A stretch of DNA of 61,132 nucleotides from contig NZ_WVVV01000008.1 in assembly GCF_012911015.1 (NCBI RefSeq), forward strand, positions 1 to 61,132, given 5' to 3'. This document shows positions 33,262 through 41,980 of this stretch, piece after piece. Source of the DNA: Chelativorans sp. ZYF759. Its GTDB lineage: Bacteria > Pseudomonadota > Alphaproteobacteria > Rhizobiales > Rhizobiaceae. The translations under genes were made by a program, and so were the position numbers. How positions within the stretch are numbered: position 1 is the first letter of the stretch; the number at the start of each line of letters is the position of its first letter. The notes beneath the pieces are model-generated. The model ran no database searches, was not told where the DNA came from, and saw only the letters and a list, made by a program, of their open reading frames with translations.

Positions 33262-34521
33262 CTAGCGCATCCCAAGCCTGTCGCGCAGGGTCTCGGCCAG
33301 TTCCTTGACGGTCTCTTCCGGATCGGCGCCGCCATCGCTGACCTCCACCATCGCGGCGGCAATGAGATCGGTCACAGCCACGCCCTCGGGGCCGGGGAAA
33401 GCATACCAGGGGCCTGCAAAACGGGCGACCTGTTCGTGCGCCGGCCGGTGCATTGGGTTCTCAGCGTAGAAATCGGCCAGATAGGTCTCGTCCTCGATCA
33501 CCAGCGCATTAGTGGGCGCAAAGCCGGTGTTCTCGACGATGATCTTGGCACCCTCGGGCCCGGTGGCGAACATCATGTAGCGCCAGGCGGCCTCCTGCTT
33601 GGCCTCGTCATCGGTCAGCATGACGAGGGCCGAGCCGCCGGTCGGGAAGTAGACGTCTTCCGGCTCGGCCATGATCGGCAACGGCTTGACGACGACCTCG
33701 AAACGTCCGTCGGCCCCCTCGAGAAAGCGATTCAGCAGCGAGGAGCTCTCGATCATGATGCCCAGCGTGCCGGCCGGAAATGCCTGGCGCGCGTTGCCCT
33801 CGTTGTAGCTCTGCATGCCGGCTTCCTGGGCGAAGCGCTGGTAGAGGGTGGCGGCAGCGATGCCCGCCTCGTCATCGAAGGTGATGTCGCTCTCGTCCGG
33901 CGTCATCGGGCGGCCGCCATAGGCGCCGAGGAAAGACTGGAAGCGCCAGTCGTGGCGCTGGGTCCAGATGCCGTCGATTGTCGGCGACAGGGCGTCGATC
34001 TGGGCGGCCAGCTCGATGATGCCGTCGAAATCGGTCGGGAAATCGTCCATCGACCCGCCGGCCTGTTCGACGAGGTCGGGATTGACGTAGATGACCAGCG
34101 TGGAGGCGGAGGTGCCGAGCGCATATTGCGTGTCGTTGAACTGGCCGAGCGACCGCAGGGCCGGCGTGTAGCCCTTGGCCTCGAATTCGGCCTCGTCGCC
34201 GATGAAGCCGTCGAGCGGCTGGGCCAGACCGCGCGACTCCAGAACCCGCCACAGATTGAGGCCGACATAGGCGACGTCCGGCGCATTGCCGGCCACGCTC
34301 TCGCGCAAGATGCGCTGCACGCCGTCCTCGTAACCTTCGGCCGCACCGTCAATGACGATGGTCACGTCGGGGTTTTCGGCCATGAAGGCCTCGGCTAGCT
34401 TGGTCTGCGCATCCGACCAGATGGTGGGGATCGCGTAGTGGACGCGCAGGGTGATGTCTTCTGCCGCAGCCGTACCGGCCACGGCCAGAACGGCCAGGCT
34501 CGAAATCAGAAGTCTTCTCAT
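33262..34521 (-). CDS. CUT1-type ABC transporter substrate-binding protein
   Basis: A 419-residue extracellular solute-binding protein (family 1). The signal peptide MRRLLISSLAVLAVAGTAAA is followed by EDITLRVHYAIPTIWSDAQ, and the GNAPDVAYVGLN, NEGNARQAFPAGTLGIMIESS and YFPTGGSALVML segments are typical of UgpB/MalE-like proteins. A GGAGA site favours the ATG at 34521 over 34533. It is the last gene of the ATPase-permease-permease-SBP cluster. The ligand is probably a sugar, polyol or glycerophosphodiester. Confidence 0.92.
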   Translation of the reverse strand: MRRLLISSLAVLAVAGTAAAEDITLRVHYAIPTIWSDAQTKLAEAFMAENPDVTIVIDGAAEGYEDGVQRILRESVAGNAPDVAYVGLNLWRVLESRGLAQPLDGFIGDEAEFEAKGYTPALRSLGQFNDTQYALGTSASTLVIYVNPDLVEQAGGSMDDFPTDFDGIIELAAQIDALSPTIDGIWTQRHDWRFQSFLGAYGGRPMTPDESDITFDDEAGIAAATLYQRFAQEAGMQSYNEGNARQAFPAGTLGIMIESSSLLNRFLEGADGRFEVVVKPLPIMAEPEDVYFPTGGSALVMLTDDEAKQEAAWRYMMFATGPEGAKIIVENTGFAPTNALVIEDETYLADFYAENPMHRPAHEQVARFAGPWYAFPGPEGVAVTDLIAAAMVEVSDGGADPEETVKELAETLRDRLGMR

Positions 34522-34581
34522 GACGGTCTCCATTGTCTCAGGGGCGATGGGCGCGCTGTGCGCTCTTGTAGTTGGCGTCGA

Positions 34582-35412
34582 TCATCCCTTCAGCCCGCCG
34601 ACGGCGAGACCCTGGATGAAGCGGCGCTGGGCAAGCAGGAAGCCGACGATCATCGGCGCGACGACCACCACGGCAGCCGCCATTAGCGGGCCGACATCGG
34701 TGCCGGACTCCTCGTCGCGGAAGTAGAGAATGCCGCGCGGCGGCGGCGCAAGGCTCGAATCGGTGATGGCGATCAGCGGCCAGAACAGATCGTTCCAATG
34801 CGCCACGACCGAGAAGATCGCGAAGGCGGTCGCCGCCGGCATGGCGAGCGGAAAGGCGATGCGCCAGGCAATCGCCGTCTCCGACAGGCCGTCGACCCGT
34901 GCCGCCTCGAAAAGCTCGCCCGGCATGGCCGCGATCGCTTGGCGGAACAGGAAGATGCCGAACACCGACGCCACGAAGGGGATGATGAGCGCGCTGTAGG
35001 TGTTGAGAAGCCTCAGTTCCGCCAGCCCCAGGAAGATTGGGATCGCGGTGACGTGGAACGGCACGAGCAGCCCCGCCAGCACCAGCCCGAAGATCAGGCT
35101 GCGTGCCCGGAAATTCCGTTGCGCAAGCGCATAGGCGCAGGGCAGGGCAAACATCACCTGGAAGAAGAGGATGCCCGCACACACCACGAAGCCGTTGAAC
35201 AGGAAGCGCAGCAAGGTCGACCGTTCGAAGGCGGCGACATAATTCTCCCAGCGAAGCGCTTCCGGAAACAGCTTCAGATGCGGCGTGAAGATCTCTGCCT
35301 GGGATTTGAATGACAGCGACAGCATCCAGAAGAACGGGGTCAGCACCAGGGCCGCGCCGAAGAGGAGCAGGCTGAGCGCGATGGCGCGCCTGAGGAAGAC
35401 ACCGGTTCTCAT
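34582..35412 (-). CDS. CUT1-type ABC permease (MalG/UgpE-like)
   Basis: A 276-residue, six-helix permease with the EAA motif in EAARVDGLSETAIAWRIAFPLAMPA and the C-terminal RRFIQGLAVGGLKG typical of the MalG branch. It overlaps the upstream permease by 4 bases. It contributes one half of the channel. Confidence 0.94.
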   Translation of the reverse strand: MRTGVFLRRAIALSLLLFGAALVLTPFFWMLSLSFKSQAEIFTPHLKLFPEALRWENYVAAFERSTLLRFLFNGFVVCAGILFFQVMFALPCAYALAQRNFRARSLIFGLVLAGLLVPFHVTAIPIFLGLAELRLLNTYSALIIPFVASVFGIFLFRQAIAAMPGELFEAARVDGLSETAIAWRIAFPLAMPAATAFAIFSVVAHWNDLFWPLIAITDSSLAPPPRGILYFRDEESGTDVGPLMAAAVVVVAPMIVGFLLAQRRFIQGLAVGGLKG

Positions 35413-36311
35413 CGGTAGTGCACCCGCTTTTCCATGAACCGGAACTTGACCACGGTGAACAGGAGCACGAAGGCGAAGAAGACCATGGTGATCGCGCTCG
35501 AATAGCCAGCCTTGAAGTAGACGAAGCCCTCCCGGTAGATCGCGTAGACGAGCACGTCGGAGGCAAAGGCCGGCCCGCCGCGCGTCAGCGTCGCCACCGT
35601 CTCGAACACCCGGAACGCGCCGGTGGCTGTCACCACCGTGACGAAAAGCGTCGTCGGGCCCAGCATCGGCCAGGTCACGGTCCAGAACCGCTCCCAGCCG
35701 CGGTCGGCGCCATCCACCTCCGCCGCGTCATAAAGATGCTGCGGGATCGCCGCGAGGCCGGCCAGGAACAAGACCATGTTGTAGCCCACGGTCTGCCAGA
35801 CCCCGATCACCGCCAGCGTGTAGAGCACCAGCCCGCGATCTGACAGCCAGGCCGGACCCCGGATGCCGGCGGCGCCCAGCATCTGGTTGACCAGCCCCAG
35901 ATTGGGGTGAAGCATCATCTGCCAGACGACCGCCATCGCAACCAGCGTCGCCGCGACGGGCAGGAAATAGGCCGCGCGCAGGATGGCGGAGAGGCGCGGC
36001 GCATATTGCATCAGGCCGTGCAGCCCGAGCGCCACGAGTAGTCCGAACAGTATCGAGAAGGGTATGACGATCGCGGCGTAGAGAATTGTATTGGTGATGG
36101 CACGCCGCGCCTGCGGGTCGGTTATCAGCACGAGGTAGTTGTCGAAGCCGATCCAGTTAAAGCTGCGCGCGCCGAACTGGTAGTCGGTGAAGGACAGCAT
36201 CGCGACGATGGCGACGGGAATGAAGATCAGCACCAGCATGGCTAGTGTCGCCGGCCCCGCCAGCCAAAGATCGGTCAGCGCATCAGCGCTTCTTCTGCTG
36301 ATCAGGCGCAT
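35409..36311 (-). CDS. CUT1-type ABC permease (MalF/UgpA-like)
   Basis: A 300-residue permease with six helices and the EAA loop DAAEVDGADRGWERFWTVTWPMLGPT. The start MRLISRRSADAL lies inside the last codons of the upstream ATPase gene (10-base overlap). The long open frame continuing upstream is an out-of-frame reading of the ATPase gene and not part of this protein. Confidence 0.93.
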   Translation of the reverse strand: MRLISRRSADALTDLWLAGPATLAMLVLIFIPVAIVAMLSFTDYQFGARSFNWIGFDNYLVLITDPQARRAITNTILYAAIVIPFSILFGLLVALGLHGLMQYAPRLSAILRAAYFLPVAATLVAMAVVWQMMLHPNLGLVNQMLGAAGIRGPAWLSDRGLVLYTLAVIGVWQTVGYNMVLFLAGLAAIPQHLYDAAEVDGADRGWERFWTVTWPMLGPTTLFVTVVTATGAFRVFETVATLTRGGPAFASDVLVYAIYREGFVYFKAGYSSAITMVFFAFVLLFTVVKFRFMEKRVHYR

Positions 36312-37441
36312 CGTGCGGTTTCCTTGACGCCATCGCGGCCATATCCCTCGACCGTGATGCGGCTGCCCGTCGCGGCGTCGAATATGTGCAGGTTGCGGGG
36401 CGCGAAGCCGAGCCGCATCTCCTCTCCTTCGCCAGCGGCATGCCAGTCTCCAGGGGCGAGCGACCGGACGATCGATCCGTCTTCGAGACGGAGGTCGAGA
36501 AGCATCTCCGCGCCCTGATACTCCAGATGCACCAGGCGCCCTTTCACCGGTCCGGCACTGGAAGGGGTGAGATGCTCGGGCCTGATCCCGATGAAGGTCT
36601 TGCTTCCCGTAGGCAAGATGCCCGCCGGCAGGCTGAAGCCGCTCGGCAGAGCGTCGGGGGTGGCTGCTGCCGTGAAGTTGATCGGATGTGTGCCGACAAA
36701 TGCCGCCACGTCCCTGCTGACGGGGGTTTCGTACAGATCGCGCGGCGTTCCGAACTGCGCGATCTGGCCACCCAGCATGACGGCCACTTTGTCGGCCATG
36801 GCCATGGCTTCGGCCTGGTCGTGTGTCACGTGGATGAAGGTGCGCCCGATACGACGGTTGAGCGCCACGATCTCCGCGCGCATTTGAACCCTCAACTTGG
36901 CATCGAGGTTCGAGAGTGGCTCGTCGAGCAGAAAGATCGATGGATCGCGCACGAGCGCCCGCGCCACGGCGACCCGCTGCTTCTGACCGCCAGATAGCTG
37001 GGAGGGCTTGCGTTCCAGCAGCGGCTCGATGCCGAGTTGGGCGGCGATCTCGCGCACCCGCTTGCCTTGCTCGGTGCGCTTGATGCGAGCGCTGGGAAGA
37101 AGACCGCCGACGATCGAGCGCTCCAGCCGCGTTTGACCACGCATCGCCAGGGGAAGTGCGATGTTCTCGGCGACGGTCAGATGCGGGTAGAGAGCATAGG
37201 ACTGAAAGACCATCGCGATGTTGCGCTGCGCAGCGGTCAACTCCGACACCTCGCGGCCGCCAATAAGCACCTCGCCCGAATTCGGCCTGTCCAAGCCCGC
37301 GATGATCCGCAGCAGGGTCGACTTGCCACAGCCGGAAGGGCCCAGAAGGGCGAGGAAGGCGCCTTCCTCGGCAGCCAGCGAGATCCCCTCCAGGACTGTC
37401 ACTGGGCCGAAGTGTCGCGTCACGTTGCGAAGCTCGATCAT
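36302..37441 (-). CDS. CUT1-type ABC transporter ATPase (UgpC/MalK-like)
   Basis: A 379-residue ATPase starting MIELRNVTRHFGPVTVLEGI. Walker A GPSGCGKST, signature LSGGQKQRVAVARAL and Walker B IFLLDEPLSNLDAKLR are present. The C-terminal regulatory TOBE/OB domain (FIGIRPEHLTP) is that of MalK-type multi-sugar ATPases. It is the first transporter gene, 49 bases after the LOG-fold gene in the same direction. Confidence 0.94.
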   Translation of the reverse strand: MIELRNVTRHFGPVTVLEGISLAAEEGAFLALLGPSGCGKSTLLRIIAGLDRPNSGEVLIGGREVSELTAAQRNIAMVFQSYALYPHLTVAENIALPLAMRGQTRLERSIVGGLLPSARIKRTEQGKRVREIAAQLGIEPLLERKPSQLSGGQKQRVAVARALVRDPSIFLLDEPLSNLDAKLRVQMRAEIVALNRRIGRTFIHVTHDQAEAMAMADKVAVMLGGQIAQFGTPRDLYETPVSRDVAAFVGTHPINFTAAATPDALPSGFSLPAGILPTGSKTFIGIRPEHLTPSSAGPVKGRLVHLEYQGAEMLLDLRLEDGSIVRSLAPGDWHAAGEGEEMRLGFAPRNLHIFDAATGSRITVEGYGRDGVKETARCA

Positions 37442-37490
37442 GATGCACCAGGTAAAGATGATGACGGCATAGCGCCCGCCAATGTAAGTT

Positions 37491-38135
37491 TTATGACAGC
37501 GAGGGGCGGCGGAGCAGATACTCGGCCAACCCTTGGCAGACCTCCTCGACGGAGGCGGCCTTGCGGATGTCCGCGAGATCGGGAGCGTCGCCCAGGCCGA
37601 AGACCGGCTTGTCGAAATGCAGTCCGAAGGCGATTTCCGACAGCGTGCCATACTGTCCACCAACCGCCACCAACGCGGCGGATGACTGGGCGATCAATAC
37701 GTTGCGGGCCTTGCCGATGCCTGTTGCAATGGGCAGATCTACGTAAGGGTTGGCCTCGCGCCAGTCACCTTCGGGCAGCAGACCGACGCAGAGACCGCCA
37801 GCCTCGTGAACGCCTTGTGCCACGGCCTGCATCACGCCGTTTTTGCCGCCACAGATCACGGTCAGACCCAATTCAGCCAGGGCGCGTCCAAGGCTATAGG
37901 CGAGGTCGATCTGCTCTGCGTTGGCTTCGCGGGGGCCGATGACACCGATGGGAACCTTGCGCGCCTTGCCGCCCGCCCCGATGGCGCGTAGAGCCTCGAG
38001 CGGTTCGACCGCGCGAAAGCCTGTGCCGGCGGGGTCGGAATTGCGGGGACTGGTCCAGTTCCAGTCCCATACGTCGAACAGCCGACCGTCGGCGCTGTAC
38101 ACCGCCCCCTCCGGCGCTAAAAATAGGCCCGTCAT
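37491..38135 (-). CDS. LOG / TIGR00725-like Rossmann-fold protein
   Basis: A 214-residue protein with the two family motifs: ICGGKNGVMQAVAQGVHEAGG (nucleotide-phosphate binding loop) and VGGQYGTLSEIAFGL, the degenerate PGGxGTxxE catalytic block of the lysine-decarboxylase-like/LOG superfamily. Relatives include cytokinin-nucleotide phosphoribohydrolases and TIGR00725 proteins of unknown role. A GAGGAGG site 11 bases upstream supports the ATG at 38135. It heads the sugar-type ABC cluster and is divergent from a DeoR regulator, so a role in nucleoside or ribosyl metabolism is plausible but unproven. Confidence 0.78.
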   Translation of the reverse strand: MTGLFLAPEGAVYSADGRLFDVWDWNWTSPRNSDPAGTGFRAVEPLEALRAIGAGGKARKVPIGVIGPREANAEQIDLAYSLGRALAELGLTVICGGKNGVMQAVAQGVHEAGGLCVGLLPEGDWREANPYVDLPIATGIGKARNVLIAQSSAALVAVGGQYGTLSEIAFGLHFDKPVFGLGDAPDLADIRKAASVEEVCQGLAEYLLRRPSLS

Positions 38136-38202
38136 AACGATTGTCCTCCTCTTGTTTGGAAGATAACTTACATCCGTCGCTCTTGTCCATCGGAGTCTCG
38201 CC

Positions 38203-38934
38203 TTGTCAATCCCGGTTTCCTCGCAGCGGCGCACCGCGATCCTCGCCGAAATCGAGGCGCGTGGCTTCGTAACGCTTGAGGCGCTGGCCGAGGCATTTGC
38301 CGTTTCCATGCAGACGGTTCGGCGCGACGTCATCGCCATGCATGAGGAAGGGTTGATCGAGCGTTTCCACGGTGGCGCCGGCGCCAAGGGACGGATTGGC
38401 TTCAACCGGGTGGAACATCGGGCGAAGCGGTCCATGAACGTCCAGGAGAAAAGAGAGATAGCAGGCAGGGTGGCAGCGATGCTGCCGGAGGGAGCTTTCG
38501 CGTATTTTGATGTAGGCACCACTTTGGAAGCCGTGGCTGCCGCCCTACGGGGGCACCCCCGCATCACTGTCGTGACCAACAGCCTTCATGTGGCCACGCT
38601 GGTCGATCCTGCCGAACACGAGATCAGGATGCTGCCAGGCAGGGTGGCCGGGCCCGACGGATCGGTGGTAGGCGAGGATGCAATCCTGGCCTTGCAAGCG
38701 CTCCGCCTCGACGTGGCGCTGATCGGCTGCTCGGCTATCGAGACCGACGGCCAGGTCATGGATTTTGATCCCGCCAAGATCGCCGTTAAGCGCACGGCAA
38801 TGGGCGTCGCCCGCAGGAACTTACTTCTCGCCACCCGCGACAAGTTCGGCCAGACGGCCCGTTGCGAGATCGCGCACACTTCCGACTTCAGCGAGGTGAT
38901 CACGGAAACGACCGCCGACGTTGACGAAACCTAG
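38203..38934 (+). CDS. DeoR-family transcriptional regulator
   Basis: A 243-residue regulator with an N-terminal HTH (TLEALAEAFAVSMQTVRRDV, GLIERFHGGA) and a C-terminal DeoRC sugar-phosphate-sensing domain (FAYFDVGTTLEAVA, IGCSAIETDGQVMDFD). It starts with TTG, supported by a GGAG site 7 bases upstream; no better start exists. It is divergent from the LOG-fold gene with a 67-base gap and probably controls that gene and the ABC cluster in response to a phosphorylated sugar. Confidence 0.92.
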   Translation: MSIPVSSQRRTAILAEIEARGFVTLEALAEAFAVSMQTVRRDVIAMHEEGLIERFHGGAGAKGRIGFNRVEHRAKRSMNVQEKREIAGRVAAMLPEGAFAYFDVGTTLEAVAAALRGHPRITVVTNSLHVATLVDPAEHEIRMLPGRVAGPDGSVVGEDAILALQALRLDVALIGCSAIETDGQVMDFDPAKIAVKRTAMGVARRNLLLATRDKFGQTARCEIAHTSDFSEVITETTADVDET

Positions 38935-39034
38935 CTCGCAGCCACGGATGGAAATCGCGCCGGCATCGGATCTTTGAAAACCGCCGCTCGGTCCAAAGCA
39001 ACCGCAAGGGGGCATCGGTCGACCGAACGTTAAA

Positions 39035-39067
39035 CGCCCTGGGAATGCGAAGTGCTTTCCCAGGGCG
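39035..39067 (-). terminator. Hairpin downstream of the TRAP operon
   Basis: Perfect 11-bp arms CGCCCTGGGAA and TTCCCAGGGCG with an 11-base loop, beginning 20 bases after the dctP-type stop codon. On the minus strand it is followed by TTTAA, a short T run. It also lies 100 bases after the convergent DeoR gene. Confidence 0.65.
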
Positions 39068-39086
39068 ACGATGTGACTGCGAACTC

Positions 39087-40127
39087 TTAGTTGTCGACGC
39101 CCATTTCGGCGGAGATCCTGTCGATCTCCGCGCGGTAGAAGGCCAGGGCAGCTGCGCCGTCGACGCCGCGTTCGTTGGCTGCTTCGACCCACTCGTCCTC
39201 GATGAAGGCAAGGCGTTCCCTGAGTTCGGCCTGAACCTCCTCGGAGACCTCGAGGAACTCGGTTCCCGCTTCCTCGAGCTTGCCGATGGCATCGTCCTCT
39301 TCGGCCTGCCACATCTCGGCAAACCGCACGACCAGCGCCTCGCCCGTCAGTTCATCGAGTGCGGCGCGGTCTTCTTCCGAAAGCCGCTCATAGGCCGCGT
39401 TGCTCATCACCAGATACTGGCTGGAATGGGCAAAGCCGCCCGGCACGACCGACACATGTGTCAAATATTCGGTCAGGTTGAAGTTCCAGACCGTCTCGAG
39501 CTGCTGAAACATGCCGTTGATGACGCCCCGCGAGATCTGCTCGTAGGAATCGGTTACCGAGGAAGAGATTGGCACCATGCCGAGCGCTGTCGATACCCGC
39601 TCCACGAGCGGCCCCGGAACACGGATACGCTTGCCTTCCACCGAGTCGATCGACGTCAGCAAGTCGCCATACATGGTCAGCTGGTAGGGGCCGTTCGTCC
39701 ACAGGCCGAGCAGCCGCACGCCCTCATGCTCGTCGGCATCCATCATGAAACGCTGGTAGGTGTTCCAGTAGGCCAGCGAATTGACGACCGCGTTGTTGTG
39801 GGTGAAGGGCAGTTCGCCGATTTCCGTCAGCGAGAAACGACCTGGCGTATAGCCGTGAACGGAGAACGCCATGTCGGCGACTTCGTTCTCGACCAGGTCG
39901 AAATGGCCGGGGGGTGGTCCAAGCGCCGGCATCACTTCGATGGAGACGCGACCCTCCGTCGCTTCCTCCAGATCGCGCGACAGCGGCTCTATCACCTTGG
40001 TGATGATCGGATGGGTGGCAGGCACCCAGTTGGAATAGCGCAGCACCACCTCCTCTGCGGTGGCAGGAAGCGTGCCGGCCAGCATGGCGAGCGCAGCGGC
40101 CGCACCCATCAGCGTTCTGTATGTCAT
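39087..40127 (-). CDS. dctP: TRAP transporter substrate-binding protein (DctP type)
   Basis: A 346-residue periplasmic protein. The signal peptide MTYRTLMGAAAALAMLAGTL ends at ATAEE and is followed by VVLRYSNWVPATHPIITKVIEP. The GKRIRVPGPLVERVSTALGMVPISSS block has the Arg that contacts the ligand carboxylate in this family. It lies 38 bases downstream of the DctM gene. The ligand is likely an organic acid, identity unknown. Confidence 0.92.
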   Translation of the reverse strand: MTYRTLMGAAAALAMLAGTLPATAEEVVLRYSNWVPATHPIITKVIEPLSRDLEEATEGRVSIEVMPALGPPPGHFDLVENEVADMAFSVHGYTPGRFSLTEIGELPFTHNNAVVNSLAYWNTYQRFMMDADEHEGVRLLGLWTNGPYQLTMYGDLLTSIDSVEGKRIRVPGPLVERVSTALGMVPISSSVTDSYEQISRGVINGMFQQLETVWNFNLTEYLTHVSVVPGGFAHSSQYLVMSNAAYERLSEEDRAALDELTGEALVVRFAEMWQAEEDDAIGKLEEAGTEFLEVSEEVQAELRERLAFIEDEWVEAANERGVDGAAALAFYRAEIDRISAEMGVDN

Positions 40128-40165
40128 GTCATTCCACCTCTTTTGTTGGTTGGTCGTTCAAGAAC

Positions 40166-41452
40166 TCACATCATCGACGGCAGCCACAGCACGATGCCCG
40201 GGAAGAGCACGATCAGCATGAGCTTCGCCAGATCGGGAACCAGAAAGAGAAAAACGCCGGCAAACAGCGTGCGCAGGGGCACATGCGGCAGTACCGAGCG
40301 TAGCATGTAGACGTTGAGGCCGATCGGCGGCGTGATCAGCGCCAGTTCCACGACCATTACGATCAGGATGCCGAACCAGACGGGGTCGAAACCGAGCCCG
40401 ACGACGATCGGAAAAAGGATCGGGATCGTCAGCAGGATCATGGACATGCTTTCCAGCACCATGCCCAGCAGCACGTAGATCACGCAGATCGTCACCATCA
40501 CCCAGAACGGGCTGAGGTCGAGCGTGATGATCAGATCGCGCAGCATTGACGGCAGCCCGGCAACGTTGAGGAAATTGCCGAGCACCATCGCCCCGATGAT
40601 GACGAAGAAGATCATCGCCGAGGTGACGGCGGTCTCCGTCAGCGTCTCGAAGAGTGCCCGCCATGTAAGCGCACGCCGTGCCAACGCGAAGAGGAGGGCG
40701 CCGAATGCACCGATGCCTGCGGCTTCCGTGGGCGTGAAGATGCCGCCATAGATACCGCCCATGACCACGACAAAGAGCGCGAGAACGGGCCACACGCGCG
40801 CGAGCTTGCGCCGCCGCTCCGCGCGGTCCGTTCGTTCGCCGGCCGGTCCCCATTCAGGCTTGAGCCGCGCGATCACGGCGATGGTCAGCATGTAAAGGGC
40901 AACCGCGAGCAGTCCGGGCAGGATGCCGGCGATGAAGAGCTTCGAGATCGAGGTCTCGGTCAGGATGCCGTAGACCAGCAGCACGACCGAAGGCGGGATG
41001 AGGATCCCCAGCGTTCCGCCGGCTGCAATGGATCCGGTCGACAGTATGTCTGCATAGCCGTAGCGCCGCATGGACGGGTAGGCTACCCGGGCCATTGATG
41101 CGGTAGTGGCCATGCTCGAACCGGAGATCGCCGCGAAGCCGCCGCAGGCCAGGATCGTGGCCTGCGCCAGCCCGCCGCGGTAATGCCCGAGCGCAGCATG
41201 GGCTGCGTCGTAGAGATCGCTCGATATGCGCGAGCGGTTGATGAGATTGCCCATCAGGAGAAACAGCGGCACCACCGACAGGCTGTAGCTGTTGACCGTG
41301 GAAAAGGCCGTCTGTGCCGTCATGAAGGAGGCCGGTCGCAGGCCGGAGATACTGACAAATCCCAGAAAGCCGACCCCCAGCATGGCGACGCCGACGGGAA
41401 CGCGCAGCATGATCAGCAGGAAGACCGTCACAAGCCCGATCGCCGCTACCAT
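40166..41452 (-). CDS. dctM: TRAP transporter large permease (DctM)
   Basis: A 428-residue permease with 11-12 hydrophobic segments. It has the family blocks GFAAISGSSMATTASMARVAYPSM, GGTLGILIPPSVVLLVYGI, and PEWGPAGERTDR in the central loop. It moves the substrate with sodium or protons. It ends 38 bases before dctP and starts 9 bases after DctQ. Confidence 0.94.
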   Translation of the reverse strand: MVAAIGLVTVFLLIMLRVPVGVAMLGVGFLGFVSISGLRPASFMTAQTAFSTVNSYSLSVVPLFLLMGNLINRSRISSDLYDAAHAALGHYRGGLAQATILACGGFAAISGSSMATTASMARVAYPSMRRYGYADILSTGSIAAGGTLGILIPPSVVLLVYGILTETSISKLFIAGILPGLLAVALYMLTIAVIARLKPEWGPAGERTDRAERRRKLARVWPVLALFVVVMGGIYGGIFTPTEAAGIGAFGALLFALARRALTWRALFETLTETAVTSAMIFFVIIGAMVLGNFLNVAGLPSMLRDLIITLDLSPFWVMVTICVIYVLLGMVLESMSMILLTIPILFPIVVGLGFDPVWFGILIVMVVELALITPPIGLNVYMLRSVLPHVPLRTLFAGVFLFLVPDLAKLMLIVLFPGIVLWLPSMM

Positions 41453-41461
41453 GCCCGCCTC

Positions 41462-41950
41462 CTATTCCGGCGCGCCGGGGCCGTCGTCACGGCGGATGAT
41501 GGCAATCGCCGACGCCAGCGCGGTCAGCAGGCAGAGCAGGGACATGTAGTAGGCGAAAGGCGCGCGCGGGATGCCCCCGAACAGCGACTGGGCGTTCTGG
41601 CGTGCGAGCTGGTCGCCGTAGTTCCAGGTCAGCATCGCGAGATAGGCAAAGACGACCACGCAGAGGACGCCGCCCAGCCAGCGCAAAGAGGTGGCGAGGC
41701 GCGGAGCCACGTCGGTCAGCAGCGACGCCTCCACCTGCCGGCCCCAAAGGCTGACCAGCGGCAGGGCCCCGAAGACCATCACGCACATGAGAAATTCGGT
41801 GATCTCGTAGGCGCCTCTGATCGGTCGGTTGAACAGGTAGCGACCGCTGACATCCGCCACCATCACGAGCATGATTGCGGCCAGCGTCAGCGCCGAAAGC
41901 GGCGCCAGCATCGCGATGATGGCGCGCGCGATGCCATCAACGATTCTCAT
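41462..41950 (-). CDS. dctQ: TRAP transporter small permease (DctQ)
   Basis: A 162-residue, four-helix membrane protein with VMVADVSGRYLFNRPIRGAYEITEFLMCVMVF, the DctQ hallmark. It stabilises DctM. It is preceded by the aldo/keto reductase gene 30 bases upstream in the same direction, suggesting one transcript for all five genes back to 43440. Confidence 0.93.
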   Translation of the reverse strand: MRIVDGIARAIIAMLAPLSALTLAAIMLVMVADVSGRYLFNRPIRGAYEITEFLMCVMVFGALPLVSLWGRQVEASLLTDVAPRLATSLRWLGGVLCVVVFAYLAMLTWNYGDQLARQNAQSLFGGIPRAPFAYYMSLLCLLTALASAIAIIRRDDGPGAPE

Positions 41951-41980
41951 CGCGTCCGGCTCCGCCGGCCTGCGCCCGCC

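Noticed and set aside
36312..37448. Long N-terminal extension of the MalF-like permease
   Set aside because: It is an out-of-frame reading of the UgpC-like ATPase gene; the permease proper begins MRLISRR at 36311.
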